Assembly: GCF_024171565.1 (NCBI RefSeq)
Contig: NZ_JALJZZ010000002.1
Coordinates: forward strand, 310,001 to 374,000
Direction of reading: 5' to 3'
DNA length: 64,000 nt
Origin: Okibacterium sp. HSC-33S16
Lineage (GTDB): Bacteria; Actinomycetota; Actinomycetes; Actinomycetales; Microbacteriaceae
Part shown: positions 25,498 to 34,501 of the stretch, in pieces
Layout: each line of letters opens with the position of its first letter
How positions within the stretch are numbered: position 1 is the first letter of the stretch
Notes under the pieces: model-generated
The model's input: only the letters and a program-made list of their open reading frames with translations
The model's database searches: none
What the model was told of the DNA's origin: nothing
Made by a program: the position numbers and the translations under genes

Positions 25498-25503
25498 TAG
25501 ACT
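25498..25503 (+). promoter_or_regulatory. -10 box TAGACT before the DUF308-like gene
   Basis: A good -10 hexamer. A start near 25510 would give a 40-nt leader with GAAAGAGG ahead of a TTG at 25553. Confidence 0.4.
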
Positions 25504-25552
25504 AGGCATGTTCCCCACGAAACCGATTCGCACATCGAAAGAGGCGTCTTCC

Positions 25553-26227
25553 TTGGCCAGTTCTGCCGTTGCTGCCCCACGCAGCGCCGTCGAGTCGACG
25601 TCGCGGTACTGGCTCTTCCAGGTCCTTCGTGCGGTTCCCGCTGCAATCGCGGCAGCCGTCATCACGTTCAACTCGGACCATTCGGCGTCGCTCGGCCTCA
25701 CCGTCTTCGGCGGCTTCGCCATCTTCACCGGACTCCTCACGCTCGGCTTGGTTCCGCGCGCTCTGGCGTCCGACCGCGGCGCCCGGCTCAACTTCCTGAT
25801 CAGCGGAGTGGTCAGCGTCCTCGCCGGCATCGTGGGGCTCATTTTCGCGAACGCAGGTACCGCGGCTGTGCCCGCACTGTTCACCACCGTGATCGCCTGG
25901 GCCCTGATCACCGGAGCGCTCGAGCTCTACAGCGGCTTCCGGGTGCGCGGCCGCTCGCCGTTCGCCCGCGACTGGATGACCCTGGGCGGCGCCACCGTGC
26001 TCCTGGCCGTGGCCTATCTCGTGGTTCCGCCGGAACTGAACCAGCAGTTTGAAGGGCCGGACGGTGTTGCCCGCAGCCTGACCTCATCCATCGTCACCGT
26101 TGGGATCTTCGGCGCATACGCCGCGATCGTCGCGGTTCTCTCCCTCATTGGCGGATTCTCGCTGAAATGGGGAACGGATGACGCACGACGCGCATCCACA
26201 TCAGGCAGTTCGGAGTCACAATCATGA
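25553..26227 (+). CDS. DUF308/HdeD-like integral membrane protein
   Basis: A protein of about 224 residues with six or so transmembrane helices (FQVLRAVPAAIAAAVITF, SLGLTVFGGFAIFTGLLTLG, FLISGVVSVLAGIVGLIFA, AVPALFTTVIAWALITGALE, LGGATVLLAVAYLVVPPE, GIFGAYAAIVAVLSLIGGFS). Pairs of helices in a repeated layout are typical of DUF308. The TTG at 25553 has an AAAGAGG site, while an in-frame ATG at 25508 lies too near the -10 at 25498-25503. Its stop overlaps the next ATG (ATGA), so the two are coupled. Confidence 0.65.
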   Translation: MASSAVAAPRSAVESTSRYWLFQVLRAVPAAIAAAVITFNSDHSASLGLTVFGGFAIFTGLLTLGLVPRALASDRGARLNFLISGVVSVLAGIVGLIFANAGTAAVPALFTTVIAWALITGALELYSGFRVRGRSPFARDWMTLGGATVLLAVAYLVVPPELNQQFEGPDGVARSLTSSIVTVGIFGAYAAIVAVLSLIGGFSLKWGTDDARRASTSGSSESQS

Positions 26228-26478
26228 GCGCACCACAGCCCGCCAAACCGAGTCGTCGAGACATCCTCAAGCCGGTTGAACTGCTCATCTTTGCCGCGGT
26301 CGCCGGAATCTTCACCGGTCTCGTCACACTCATGGTGACCCGCGATATCTCGTTTGCGCTCATCGCGTTCGGCATCGCGTTTATCGTCACTCTCGTCTTC
26401 ATCGCGATGTTCGCGCTCACCGTGAAGCCCGACGACCTCGAGAAGAGAGACATTCACGACCAGGACACCGGTCACTAG
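26224..26478 (+). CDS. Small two-pass membrane protein
   Basis: An 84-residue protein with two transmembrane helices (ELLIFAAVAGIFTGLVTLMV, ISFALIAFGIAFIVTLVFIA) and a charged tail (KPDDLEKRDIHDQ). It overlaps the previous gene by 4 nt and is likely translated from the same message. Function unknown. Confidence 0.65.
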   Translation: MSAPQPAKPSRRDILKPVELLIFAAVAGIFTGLVTLMVTRDISFALIAFGIAFIVTLVFIAMFALTVKPDDLEKRDIHDQDTGH

Positions 26479-26508
26479 GTCGCATCTGGCTGCGAACCCT
26501 GCGAGCGC

Positions 26509-26691
26509 TTAGGCGTGCTCGAGAACGCAGTCCGGTCCCGGGTACACGAGACTCTCGTGCCCGTCGTCGAACCGAATGAAATACGGCGGTCCGCCATCGT
26601 TTCCGCGCACCTCAACGATTTGGCCGTGCCGTTCAGGTGCACCGACGGTTGAGCCCTGAATAACAATGCGCTGACCTGCTGTTGTGTCCAT
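26509..26691 (-). CDS. DUF1918 domain small protein
   Basis: A 60-residue SH3-like domain of the actinobacterial DUF1918 family: GQRIVIQGSTVGAPERHGQI, then VEVRG, GGPPYFIRFDDGHESLVYPG. In the family this fold often stands alone or is fused to regulators. The ATG has AGGAGGCGATC nearby. It is downstream of the purB terminator in the same direction, with its own unit. Confidence 0.8.
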   Translation of the reverse strand: MDTTAGQRIVIQGSTVGAPERHGQIVEVRGNDGGPPYFIRFDDGHESLVYPGPDCVLEHA

Positions 26692-26736
26692 GATCGCCTC
26701 CTGCGCTCAGCGTACGCCTGGCGTCAGAAACAGGAA

Positions 26737-26777
26737 AGCGGATGCCACGTGGCTGGCTCAGCCACGTGGCATCCGCT
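26737..26777 (-). terminator. Intrinsic terminator of purB
   Basis: An 18-bp perfect stem (agcggatgccacgtggct / agccacgtggcatccgct) with a 5-nt loop. In the purB direction it is followed by the T-rich tail TTCCTGTTTCTG. Confidence 0.85.
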
Positions 26778-26801
26778 GATCAAAAAACGGGGGAGAGCGC
26801 C

Positions 26802-28184
26802 CTAGGAAAGGCGGTCGACGAGTGCGTCGGCGAGACCGGTGTAGCTCGCGGGAGTGAGCGCAAGCAGGCGCTCCTTTGCGTCGGCACCGATGTCAAGTTT
26901 CGAGACGAACTCGACAAGGTCGTCCCTGCCAATGCGCTTGCCGCGGGTGAGGTCCTTGAGCAGGGCGTATGGGTCGGTGATGTCAGAACGACCGGCAACG
27001 ACCTCAGCGCGGATGACCGTCTGGATGGCTTCGCCGAGCACCTCCCAGTTGGAGTCGAGGTCAGCGGCCAGGGCGTCACGGTCGAGATCGATCTCGCCGA
27101 GGCCACGCGACAGGTTGTCGAGGGCGAGCAGCGAATGGCCGAAACCGACGCCGATGTTGCGCTGGGTGGTCGAGTCGGTGAGGTCACGCTGCAGCCGCGA
27201 GGTGACGAGGGTCGCGGCGAGCGAGTCGAGCACCGCGCTCGACAGTTCGAGGTTGGCCTCGGCGTTCTCGAACCGGATCGGGTTGATCTTGTGCGGCATC
27301 GTCGACGAACCGGTGGCACCGGCCTGCGGGATCTGGCGGAAGTAGCCCATCGAGATGTAGGTCCAGATGTCGGTGGCCAGGTTGTGCAGCACCCGGTTGG
27401 CGTGGGAGACGCGCGCGTACAGCTCGGCCTGCCAGTCGTGGGACTCGATCTGGGTGGTCAGCGGGTTCCAGGTGAGGCCGAGCGACTCGACGAAGGCCTG
27501 CGAGATGGCGGGCCAGTCGGCGGACGGGTCGGCGACGGTGTGCGCCGCGAAGTTGCCTGTTGCGCCGGAGAACTTGCCGAGGAACTCGGTGCCGTCGATC
27601 TGGCGGGCGATGCGCTCGAGCCGGTAAACGAAGACGGCGAGTTCGTGGCCCATCGTGGTCGGCGTCGCGGGCTGCCCGTGGGTGCGTGCGAGCATGGCGT
27701 CTGCACGGTGAGTCTCTGCGAGGGCGTGCAGCGTGTCGATGACGGTGCGGAGCTTCGGCAGCCACACGGCTTGCACGGCGTTCGACACGGTCAGTGCGTA
27801 GGACAGATTGTTGATGTCTTCACTGGTGCACGCAAAGTGCGTGAGTTCTGCGATGTGGTCAAGCCCGAGCGATGACAACCGGTCGCGCACGAGGTACTCA
27901 ACGGCCTTCACATCGTGACGGGTGACCGCTTCCTTCTCGGCGAGCCAGTCGATGTCGGCTTGGTCGAAGTCCAGGTAGAGCGAGCGCAGCGAGTGGATGG
28001 TCTCTTCATCGAGCGGCGTCGAGGAGAACATGCCGGCGCCGGTCAGGTATATCAGCCACTCCACCTCGACCTGCACCCGTGCGCGGTTCAATCCGGCCTC
28101 AGAGAGGTACTCGCCCAGACCGCTCACCGCCGCCTGGTATCGACCATCGAGTGGGCTGAGAGGCTGAACGGGTAGTGCGGTCAT
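26802..28184 (-). CDS. purB: Adenylosuccinate lyase
   Basis: A 460-residue enzyme for two steps of purine synthesis (SAICAR and adenylosuccinate cleavage), cytosolic tetramer. Features: LSPLDGRYQ start, the THFACTSEDINNLSYAL motif (catalytic-His region), ARTHGQPATPTTMGHELAV and the fumarase-family signature GSSTMPHKINPIRFENAEAN. It overlaps the upstream phosphatase gene by 4 nt (ATGA) and ends in a strong terminator. Confidence 0.95.
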   Translation of the reverse strand: MTALPVQPLSPLDGRYQAAVSGLGEYLSEAGLNRARVQVEVEWLIYLTGAGMFSSTPLDEETIHSLRSLYLDFDQADIDWLAEKEAVTRHDVKAVEYLVRDRLSSLGLDHIAELTHFACTSEDINNLSYALTVSNAVQAVWLPKLRTVIDTLHALAETHRADAMLARTHGQPATPTTMGHELAVFVYRLERIARQIDGTEFLGKFSGATGNFAAHTVADPSADWPAISQAFVESLGLTWNPLTTQIESHDWQAELYARVSHANRVLHNLATDIWTYISMGYFRQIPQAGATGSSTMPHKINPIRFENAEANLELSSAVLDSLAATLVTSRLQRDLTDSTTQRNIGVGFGHSLLALDNLSRGLGEIDLDRDALAADLDSNWEVLGEAIQTVIRAEVVAGRSDITDPYALLKDLTRGKRIGRDDLVEFVSKLDIGADAKERLLALTPASYTGLADALVDRLS

Positions 28185-28708
28185 CGGGTGGCTCCCTGTC
28201 GGATTGCGGGTTCGAGCTGGCGAAAAAGTTGATGAATCGCCCCCTCAATCATGCCCAATACCCGATCAAACATTTCGTCACCCGCGTAGTACGGGTCGGG
28301 AACATCGGTCAGCGAACTCTGTTCCCGGTCGAAACTGAGTAGCAGGGCGACCTTGCCGCGGTCCGTTTCGGTCGGCGCCCAGGCCTTGAGCACCCGGTCG
28401 TGCGTGCGATCGAGCGCCACCACGAGGTCGAGCTGCTCAAACCAGTCGGGGTTGAATTGCTTGGCCCGGTGCCGTGCACCGTCGTACCCCGATTTGCGCA
28501 ACGCCTGGATGGTGCGGGCGTCGGCCTGCTCGCCCACGTGCCAGTCACCGGTGCCCGCAGACATCGTCTCCACATAGCGGCCGAGCCCCGCCTGGTGCAC
28601 AAGGTGCTGAAAAACGATTTCCGCCATCGGCGAGCGGCAGATGTTGCCCGCGCAGACGAAGCACACGCGAAAGGGCTGCACCTCGGTCGGGTCCGAGTCA
28701 GAAATCAT
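28181..28708 (-). CDS. Low-molecular-weight protein-tyrosine phosphatase
   Basis: A 175-residue Cys-dependent phosphatase. The P-loop VCAGNICRSPMAE holds the nucleophile Cys and the phosphate-binding Arg; the DVPDPYYAG motif carries the general-acid Asp. In actinobacteria such enzymes act on tyrosine kinases or exopolysaccharide factors. The stop overlaps the ATG of purB. The gene may be leaderless (CAGAAT 6 nt before the ATG). Confidence 0.92.
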   Translation of the reverse strand: MISDSDPTEVQPFRVCFVCAGNICRSPMAEIVFQHLVHQAGLGRYVETMSAGTGDWHVGEQADARTIQALRKSGYDGARHRAKQFNPDWFEQLDLVVALDRTHDRVLKAWAPTETDRGKVALLLSFDREQSSLTDVPDPYYAGDEMFDRVLGMIEGAIHQLFRQLEPAIRQGATR

Positions 28709-28897
28709 CCCCCTATTCTGTACCGCTGGTGCCCCGAGCGGGAGTCCCCTGTTTCTCCTTCACAACTCCAGCAGCGCAATCACCTTTCCCCGAGCGAGAA
28801 TCCCTTCGAAAACGGATGCTGTCAGCCACGCACAGTGGAATCCACCGGCTTCCAGAAACACGGTCGGTGACACCGAAAAACGAGGGGCAGGACGGTC

Positions 28898-29281
28898 ATG
28901 GACATCGAACCCGGCATCGTCGATCAGGCCGCGCGGCTGCGCGCGCTCGAGGTACTGGCCGAGCAACACCGTCACATTCGCCGATTGGCCGTGTCGTTGT
29001 CGCCGGTCCAGCGGCGCATCCGGACCGCGGCGAACGAGCTCGAATGGCGATCATCCAGCCGGAGAGAGTTCGACGAGCGCATGGCAGAGCTCGGTGACGG
29101 GCTGGTTCGGGTCAGTCTCAACCTCGACGACGCGCTCGAACAGTGCGAGCGCGCCCGAGCGGCGGTCCTCGCCGGGTTCCCGAGTGGCGACTCGGTGCGC
29201 TCCGGCCCGGTCGTCCAGCCCGGTTTCCCGGCACTCACCCGGCCCACGCCCACCATCCCGGTTTTCACGTTGAGCCGGTGA
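28898..29281 (+). CDS. Small helical protein, likely partner of the downstream lipase-like gene
   Basis: A 127-residue protein I do not recognise. It is helical from 5 to 90 (IVDQAARLRALEVLAEQHRH, ELEWRSSSRREFDERMAELG, RVSLNLDDALEQCERARAAV), ending in a Pro-rich tail. Such helices with an internal W-x-S resemble WXG100/ESX-like proteins, though the W-x-G itself is absent. A GAGGGG region lies upstream of the ATG at 28898. Only 3 nt separate it from the next gene, so a bicistronic unit is certain in layout. Confidence 0.55.
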   Translation: MDIEPGIVDQAARLRALEVLAEQHRHIRRLAVSLSPVQRRIRTAANELEWRSSSRREFDERMAELGDGLVRVSLNLDDALEQCERARAAVLAGFPSGDSVRSGPVVQPGFPALTRPTPTIPVFTLSR

Positions 29282-29284
29282 GCC

Positions 29285-30703
29285 GTGTCCGATCAACTCA
29301 CCGTGTCGACCGGCGGGCAAACGAGCGTCTCCACCGAAGAACTCTTTGGCTTCTCGGCGCAGCTCTCCGCACTCGCGACCGACGCCCGGGACTGGGCCCA
29401 TCAGGCCGCAATGGCGCGCAGCCTGACCGAGTGGTCGGCGGACGCGCGACCGTACGGATTCGCAGAACCGGCGCTGCATCGCACGACCGGGTCCCTCCGT
29501 GAGGTCGCCGACAGCGCCGAACGACTCAGCACGTCGGTGCAGCAGGTCGCACACAGCTACGCCGACCAAGAGGCGCGCACGCGCGAAACACTCGGGGCGT
29601 TGCAGGCATTCGCCGGGTTCATCTTCGGCACCTACCTGCGGAGCCTCGTGGTCGGCGCGGTCCCGTTCTTGCCGGCTTTCGCCGTCACCGCACTGCTCCT
29701 GCAACAGCCGCCGCTGCGCCGGGCGGTCGCAATGCTGGGCAGCGGTGTCGCCACTCAGCTGGCCGAGCACCCTCAGCTGATCGCGAACCCCGCGTTCGTG
29801 AAGGCCGTGCGTGGCGTGGTGTCGGCGGCCGACGACATTCTCGCGGGCTTCAGTGGAACCAGCCTGCCCATCGCCCGGTTCCTCGGCGACGAGGGCATTG
29901 GGCTTGTCGGGTTGGAGACCGTGGCGTCAGCGGCCATCCTGCTTGGCGGCAAGCACGCGTACACCGCGACTCCGGTGCGCACAACCCCGGCCGGAGATCC
30001 GCGCACCGTGCCGCCGCCCGCCTCACTCGCCGACGCGGCCCGGCGGATCCCGTCGACCGGGGCTGGTAAACCGCAGGTCACCGTTGAACGGTATCCCGAT
30101 GGCTCAGGCGGTCGCTCTTACGCAGTCTATGTCGCCGGCACAACCGACTTCGGCCCCGAGAGCAGCGAACCATTCGATATGGCCAGCAACCTGGCTGCGC
30201 TGGCCGACGGCGACGCCGGCTCGTATACGGCAACCCTCGACGCCATGGAGCAGGCCGGGGTGACGCCGGGCGACGCGGTGCACCTGTTCGGTCACTCCCA
30301 GGGCGGGCTCGTCGCCGCGCGGGTGGCGGCGTCAGGCGTCTACGACACGCAGACTCTCGTCACCTTCGGATCCCCGAGCGGGCAGGTGCCCGTTCCGGAG
30401 TCGGTGACGCAGGTGGCGGTCGAACACGCCGATGACCTCGTGCCCGCACTGGGCGGGGCACCGATCGACGGTGCCGACGGGCGCGACCGGGTGGTGGTGT
30501 CGCGCTCGGTCTTCGGCGACTCCGGTCCGCGGCCCGACAACGTCGCGGCGGCCCACTTCATGACCGAGTACGAGAGGACCGCGGCACTCATCGACAACTC
30601 CTCCGATCCGCGGCTCAGCGTGATGACCGACTCACTCGCCGGCATTGGCGCGGGCGCCGGGGTAGCCCAGGCATTTCGGGCAGAGCGGGTTCGACCGGGT
30701 TAG
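29285..30703 (+). CDS. ESX-like N-domain fused to alpha/beta hydrolase
   Basis: A 472-residue protein. Residues 1-105 form ESX/WXG-like helices (EELFGFSAQLSALATDARDW, ADSAERLSTSVQQVAHSYAD); about 110-160 are hydrophobic, probably membrane-associated (FIFGTYLRSLVVGAVPFLPA); residues 250-470 carry an alpha/beta hydrolase with the lipase nucleophile elbow GHSQGGL (Ser about 339), an aspartate in VEHADDLVP and a late His in AAAHFMTEYE. The combination is like secreted polymorphic toxins or esterases of type VII systems. No signal peptide. GTG start, 3 nt after the 28898 gene. Confidence 0.6.
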   Translation: MSDQLTVSTGGQTSVSTEELFGFSAQLSALATDARDWAHQAAMARSLTEWSADARPYGFAEPALHRTTGSLREVADSAERLSTSVQQVAHSYADQEARTRETLGALQAFAGFIFGTYLRSLVVGAVPFLPAFAVTALLLQQPPLRRAVAMLGSGVATQLAEHPQLIANPAFVKAVRGVVSAADDILAGFSGTSLPIARFLGDEGIGLVGLETVASAAILLGGKHAYTATPVRTTPAGDPRTVPPPASLADAARRIPSTGAGKPQVTVERYPDGSGGRSYAVYVAGTTDFGPESSEPFDMASNLAALADGDAGSYTATLDAMEQAGVTPGDAVHLFGHSQGGLVAARVAASGVYDTQTLVTFGSPSGQVPVPESVTQVAVEHADDLVPALGGAPIDGADGRDRVVVSRSVFGDSGPRPDNVAAAHFMTEYERTAALIDNSSDPRLSVMTDSLAGIGAGAGVAQAFRAERVRPG

Positions 30704-31098
30704 CGGCGGTCGCGGCGCTGCGGCCTCAGGATGATCTGGAAGATCCAGTTGATGATGCTGATGACGAGGGCGCCGAGCACTGCCCACCAGAACCCGTCGA
30801 CGGTCAGGCCGAAACCAAACGCGCTCGTGATCCACCCGACAATGAGGAGCAGTAGCCCGTTGATGAGGAACGACACCAGGCCCAGGGTCAGGACGTAGAG
30901 CGGGATGGCCACAATCTTGATGACCGTGCCGATGATGCTGTTCACCAGCGCGAAGATGAACGCGACGAGGAGGTACGTCAGCGCGGTCGCAACGCCATTA
31001 TTGGGAGCGTATGGCGTCACCTGCACTCCGGCGACGATGAGCGTGGTCAACCAAATCGCCACCGCGTTGATGACGATGTTCAGCAGGAATTTTGCCAT
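30700..31098 (-). CDS. Phage-holin-4-type (DUF360) membrane protein
   Basis: A 132-residue membrane protein with four hydrophobic segments (FLLNIVINAVAIWLTTLIVA, ALTYLLVAFIFALVNSIIGT, LGLVSFLINGLLLLIVGWI, AVLGALVISIINWIFQIIL) and a basic tail RPQRRDRR. The pattern matches the phage-holin-4 superfamily found in many non-phage bacteria. Its last 4 nt overlap the hydrolase gene from the opposite strand. I see no further phage genes. Confidence 0.8.
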   Translation of the reverse strand: MAKFLLNIVINAVAIWLTTLIVAGVQVTPYAPNNGVATALTYLLVAFIFALVNSIIGTVIKIVAIPLYVLTLGLVSFLINGLLLLIVGWITSAFGFGLTVDGFWWAVLGALVISIINWIFQIILRPQRRDRR

Positions 31099-31194
31099 GC
31101 TCCACTATGGCATCGAGGCGTGCCCCCCGGCGGATTATCGCCGGGGCTTGCGCGAGAACTTTTCCTTCATGCATCTTCAGGAATGGCTGCTGTC

Positions 31195-31200
31195 TAGACT
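31195..31200 (+). promoter_or_regulatory. -10 box of leaderless hisC
   Basis: TAGACT stands 6 nt before the GTG at 31207. Confidence 0.55.
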
Positions 31201-31206
31201 CGGTGT

Positions 31207-32337
31207 GTGACGTTTACCCCCGCAAACGCAGACCACGCAGTACCTCCGCCAGCGGTGAAGCTCCGGCCGGAAATCCTTGCCTCACCGCCGTATCGACAGG
31301 GCAAGCCCGCCGGCGACGACGCCTTCAAACTCTCCAGCAACGAGAACCCGTACCCGCCGCTGCCCGGGGTGATCGACGCGGTCGTCGCAGCCGGTGCCTT
31401 CAACCGGTACCCCGACGCGAGCGCGGCGGCGTTGCGCCACGCACTCGCCGAGAAACATGGCGTCTCGCCGGATGAGGTTCACGTCGGCTCCGGGTCGGTT
31501 GCTCTGCTCAGCCAATTCATCACGGCCGCTGCCGGCGCAGGGGACACCGTCGTCTACGCCTGGCGGTCATTTGAGGCCTACCCCGGTCTCGTCACCGTCG
31601 CCGGTGCTGAGAGCATCCAGGTGCCGAACCGAACCGACGGGTCGCACGACCTCGACGCGATGGCCGCGGCCATCGATGACCGCACCCGCGTGGTGATCGT
31701 CTGCACCCCCAACAACCCGACCTCAACGATCGTCACAGCAAATGCGTTCGAGGCGTTCATGGCGAAAGTGCCGAGTGACGTGCTCGTGCTCCTCGATGAG
31801 GCCTACGCCGAGTTCGTTACCGACGGTGACGCCGTGAACGGGCTGAGCCTCATCGGTCGATACCCCAACCTCGTTCTCCTGCGGACCTTTTCCAAGGCCT
31901 ACGGCCTCGCGGGGCTTCGGGTCGGCTGGGCGCTCGGACCGGTCGCGATTCTTGATGCCGCACGGGCGACCGCCATTCCGTTGTCGGTGACACAGCCGGC
32001 GCAGTCGGCGGCGATTGCCTCGCTCGGGCTGGAAGCCGAACTGCTGGACCGCGTGCGCCGTCTTGCTACGCTGCGCGACAGCATCCGTTCCTCCCTCCTC
32101 AAACAGGGTTGGGACGTGCCTGAGGCCCAGGGGAACTTTGTCTGGCTTGCAACGGGCGATGAGACGGACGCCGCCAACGAGTCGTTCCTGGCGCACGGTA
32201 TCGTGGCGCGGGCCTTTCCCGGATCAGGCATCCGGATCTCGATTGGTGAGGAAGAGTCTGTGGAGAAACTCCTACGAGCAAGCGCAGACGTTGTGGCATC
32301 TCTACCAGCTGGGCATTCGGCCCGGCGGTTAGGTTAG
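31207..32337 (+). CDS. hisC: Histidinol-phosphate aminotransferase
   Basis: A 376-residue class-I aminotransferase that forms histidinol phosphate from imidazole-acetol phosphate, a step of histidine synthesis. Marks: [41 protein letters not shown], and the PLP-lysine motif [21 protein letters not shown] start, apparently leaderless. No other his gene is near, and it runs 4 nt into the E1alpha gene. The family also includes aromatic aminotransferases, so substrate is inferred. Confidence 0.85.
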   Translation: MTFTPANADHAVPPPAVKLRPEILASPPYRQGKPAGDDAFKLSSNENPYPPLPGVIDAVVAAGAFNRYPDASAAALRHALAEKHGVSPDEVHVGSGSVALLSQFITAAAGAGDTVVYAWRSFEAYPGLVTVAGAESIQVPNRTDGSHDLDAMAAAIDDRTRVVIVCTPNNPTSTIVTANAFEAFMAKVPSDVLVLLDEAYAEFVTDGDAVNGLSLIGRYPNLVLLRTFSKAYGLAGLRVGWALGPVAILDAARATAIPLSVTQPAQSAAIASLGLEAELLDRVRRLATLRDSIRSSLLKQGWDVPEAQGNFVWLATGDETDAANESFLAHGIVARAFPGSGIRISIGEEESVEKLLRASADVVASLPAGHSARRLG

Positions 32338-32341
32338 GACA

Positions 32342-33481
32342 ATGGCGGAAACCGAAACGACGTCTCCCGTGCCTCCTGTTCAGGTGTTGGCTGCGGACGG
32401 GACCTTCTCTCCGACGGCGACAGCCGAACCGTATCTGCCCTACCTCGACGCGCTGAGCGACGCCGACCACGAGCAGTTCTACCGTGACATGGTCACCGCC
32501 CGGGCATTCGACATCGAAGCGGCGAACCTGCAGCGGCAGGGCCAGCTCGCGCTCTGGCCGCCGTGCCACGGACAGGAGGGCGCACAGGTCGGATCCGGTC
32601 GCGCGGCTCGAGCCCAGGACCACATTTTCCCGTCGTACCGCGAGCACGCCGTCGGTCTGATTCGCGGTGTCGACCTGCTCGGCATCATCGAGGTCATGCG
32701 GGGAACGACCCACTCCGGCTGGGACGTCTCTGACCCGCGGAACGGCAACTTCCGCCCGTACACCCTGGTGATCGGCGCACAGGCGCTGCACGCCACCGGC
32801 TTTGCGATGGGTGTGAAGTTCGACGGCGCGACCGCGACGGGCAACCCAGACACCGATGAGGCCGTGATGGTCTACTTCGGCGACGGAGCCACCAGCCAGG
32901 GCGATGTGAACGAGGCCATGGTGTTCGCGGCCAGCTACCAGACGCCGCAGGTGTTCTTCCTGCAGAACAACCACTGGGCGATCAGCGTTCCGGTGACCAC
33001 ACAGTCACGCACGCCCCTGTTCGAGCGCGCGAAAGGCTTCGGCCTGCCGGCCGTTCAGGTCGACGGCAACGACGTACTCGCGAGCTACGCGGTGTCGGCC
33101 AAGCACCTCGCCGACGCGCGATCCGGCGGCGGTCCCCAGCTGATCGAAGCCCTCACCTACCGGATCGGTGCGCACACCACGAGCGACGACCCGACCAAGT
33201 ACCGCACCCAGGAGGTCACCGACTCGTGGGTGGCCAAGGACCCGATCGTTCGGTTCGAAGCGTATCTGCGCAACAAGGGTGCGTCCGAAGAGTTCTTCTC
33301 GACAGTGGTGAGCGACGCCAAGGAGTTCACCGCCGACATCCGTGCCCGCACACACGCGATTGAAGACCCCGACCTGACCTTCATGTTCGACAGTGTCTAC
33401 AGCGAGGACCACCCCCTGATGACCGAGCAGCGCGAGTGGCTGTCCGCCTACGAACGCAGCATGGCCGGAGGTGCCGCATGA
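32342..33481 (+). CDS. pdhA: 2-Oxoacid dehydrogenase E1 component, alpha subunit
   Basis: A 379-residue thiamine-diphosphate-binding E1alpha of the pyruvate/branched-chain 2-oxoacid dehydrogenase type. It has the TPP motif GDGATSQGDVNEAMVFA and the FLQNNHWAISVP segment. With E1beta it decarboxylates the keto acid and passes the acyl group to E2. The ATG lies 4 nt after hisC, so it is probably co-expressed. Whether the substrate is pyruvate or branched-chain keto acids is not settled by this sequence. Confidence 0.88.
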   Translation: MAETETTSPVPPVQVLAADGTFSPTATAEPYLPYLDALSDADHEQFYRDMVTARAFDIEAANLQRQGQLALWPPCHGQEGAQVGSGRAARAQDHIFPSYREHAVGLIRGVDLLGIIEVMRGTTHSGWDVSDPRNGNFRPYTLVIGAQALHATGFAMGVKFDGATATGNPDTDEAVMVYFGDGATSQGDVNEAMVFAASYQTPQVFFLQNNHWAISVPVTTQSRTPLFERAKGFGLPAVQVDGNDVLASYAVSAKHLADARSGGGPQLIEALTYRIGAHTTSDDPTKYRTQEVTDSWVAKDPIVRFEAYLRNKGASEEFFSTVVSDAKEFTADIRARTHAIEDPDLTFMFDSVYSEDHPLMTEQREWLSAYERSMAGGAA

Positions 33482-34476
33482 CGATGAGTATCGACGCACA
33501 GGTCGCCACAATGCCCATGGCCAAGGCCCTCAATGCCGGTCTGCGACAGGCGATGGCAGACAACGACAAGGTTCTCCTGATGGGTGAGGACATCGGCAAG
33601 CTCGGCGGCGTCTTCCGCATCACTGAGGGTCTGCAGGCCGAGTTCGGTGAGAGCCGGGTGCTCGATACACCGCTCGCCGAGTCGGGCATTATCGGTACCG
33701 CCATCGGCCTGGCCATGCGCGGCTATCGCCCGGTCTGCGAGATCCAGTTCGACGGTTTCATCTACCCGGGCTTCAACCAGATCACGTCGCAGCTGGCGAA
33801 GCTCACCAACCGCAACGAGGGCTCGCTGCAGATGCCCGTCGTCATTCGGGTGCCGTACGGCGGACACATCGGCGCTATCGAGCATCACCAGGAGAGTCCG
33901 GAGGCCTACTTCGCGCACACGGCCGGTCTTCGCTCAGTCAGCCCGTCGACTCCCAACGATGCCTACTGGATGATCCAGGAATCCATCGAGTCAAACGACC
34001 CGGTCATGTTCTTCGAACCGAAGAGCCGGTACTGGCCCAAGGGTGAGGTCGATCTGTCCGGCTCAGCCGCCGCGCTGCACGCCAGCCGTGTGGTGCGCAC
34101 GGGTACCGATGTAACCGTTGTTGCCCACGGCGCGATGGTGAGCGTCCTGCTCGCGGCCGCCGAACTCGCCGCGGCCGAAGGCATCAGCCTCGAAGTGGTC
34201 GACCTGCGCTCGATCGCGCCGATCGACTACGCCCCGATCCTCGAGAGCGTGCGCAAGACCGGTCGCCTGGTCGTGGCCCAGGAAGCACCGGGCAACGTTT
34301 CGGTCGGTTCCGAAATTGCTGCAACGGTCGCCGAGCGCGCCTTCTACTCGCTTGAAGCCCCGGTGCTCCGGGTGTCGGGCTTCGATGTCCCCTTCCCGCC
34401 GGCCAAGCTCGAGGCACTCTTCCTGCCCGACGCTGACCGCATCCTCGAGGCCGTCGATCGGGCGCTCGCCTACTAG
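33478..34476 (+). CDS. 2-Oxoacid dehydrogenase E1 component, beta subunit
   Basis: A 332-residue transketolase-like E1beta ([66 protein letters not shown]-equivalent [14 protein letters not shown]). It pairs with E1alpha to bind thiamine diphosphate. Its ATG overlaps the E1alpha stop (ATGA), so the subunits are coupled for 1:1 production. Confidence 0.9.
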   Translation: MTMSIDAQVATMPMAKALNAGLRQAMADNDKVLLMGEDIGKLGGVFRITEGLQAEFGESRVLDTPLAESGIIGTAIGLAMRGYRPVCEIQFDGFIYPGFNQITSQLAKLTNRNEGSLQMPVVIRVPYGGHIGAIEHHQESPEAYFAHTAGLRSVSPSTPNDAYWMIQESIESNDPVMFFEPKSRYWPKGEVDLSGSAAALHASRVVRTGTDVTVVAHGAMVSVLLAAAELAAAEGISLEVVDLRSIAPIDYAPILESVRKTGRLVVAQEAPGNVSVGSEIAATVAERAFYSLEAPVLRVSGFDVPFPPAKLEALFLPDADRILEAVDRALAY

Positions 34477-34501
34477 TCGCTTGTCGACCGAATGGAGAAC
34501 C

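Noticed and set aside
30700-31098. A prophage remnant suggested by the holin-4-like gene
   Set aside because: No integrase, capsid, tail or attachment repeats; the DUF360 family is widespread in non-phage contexts.
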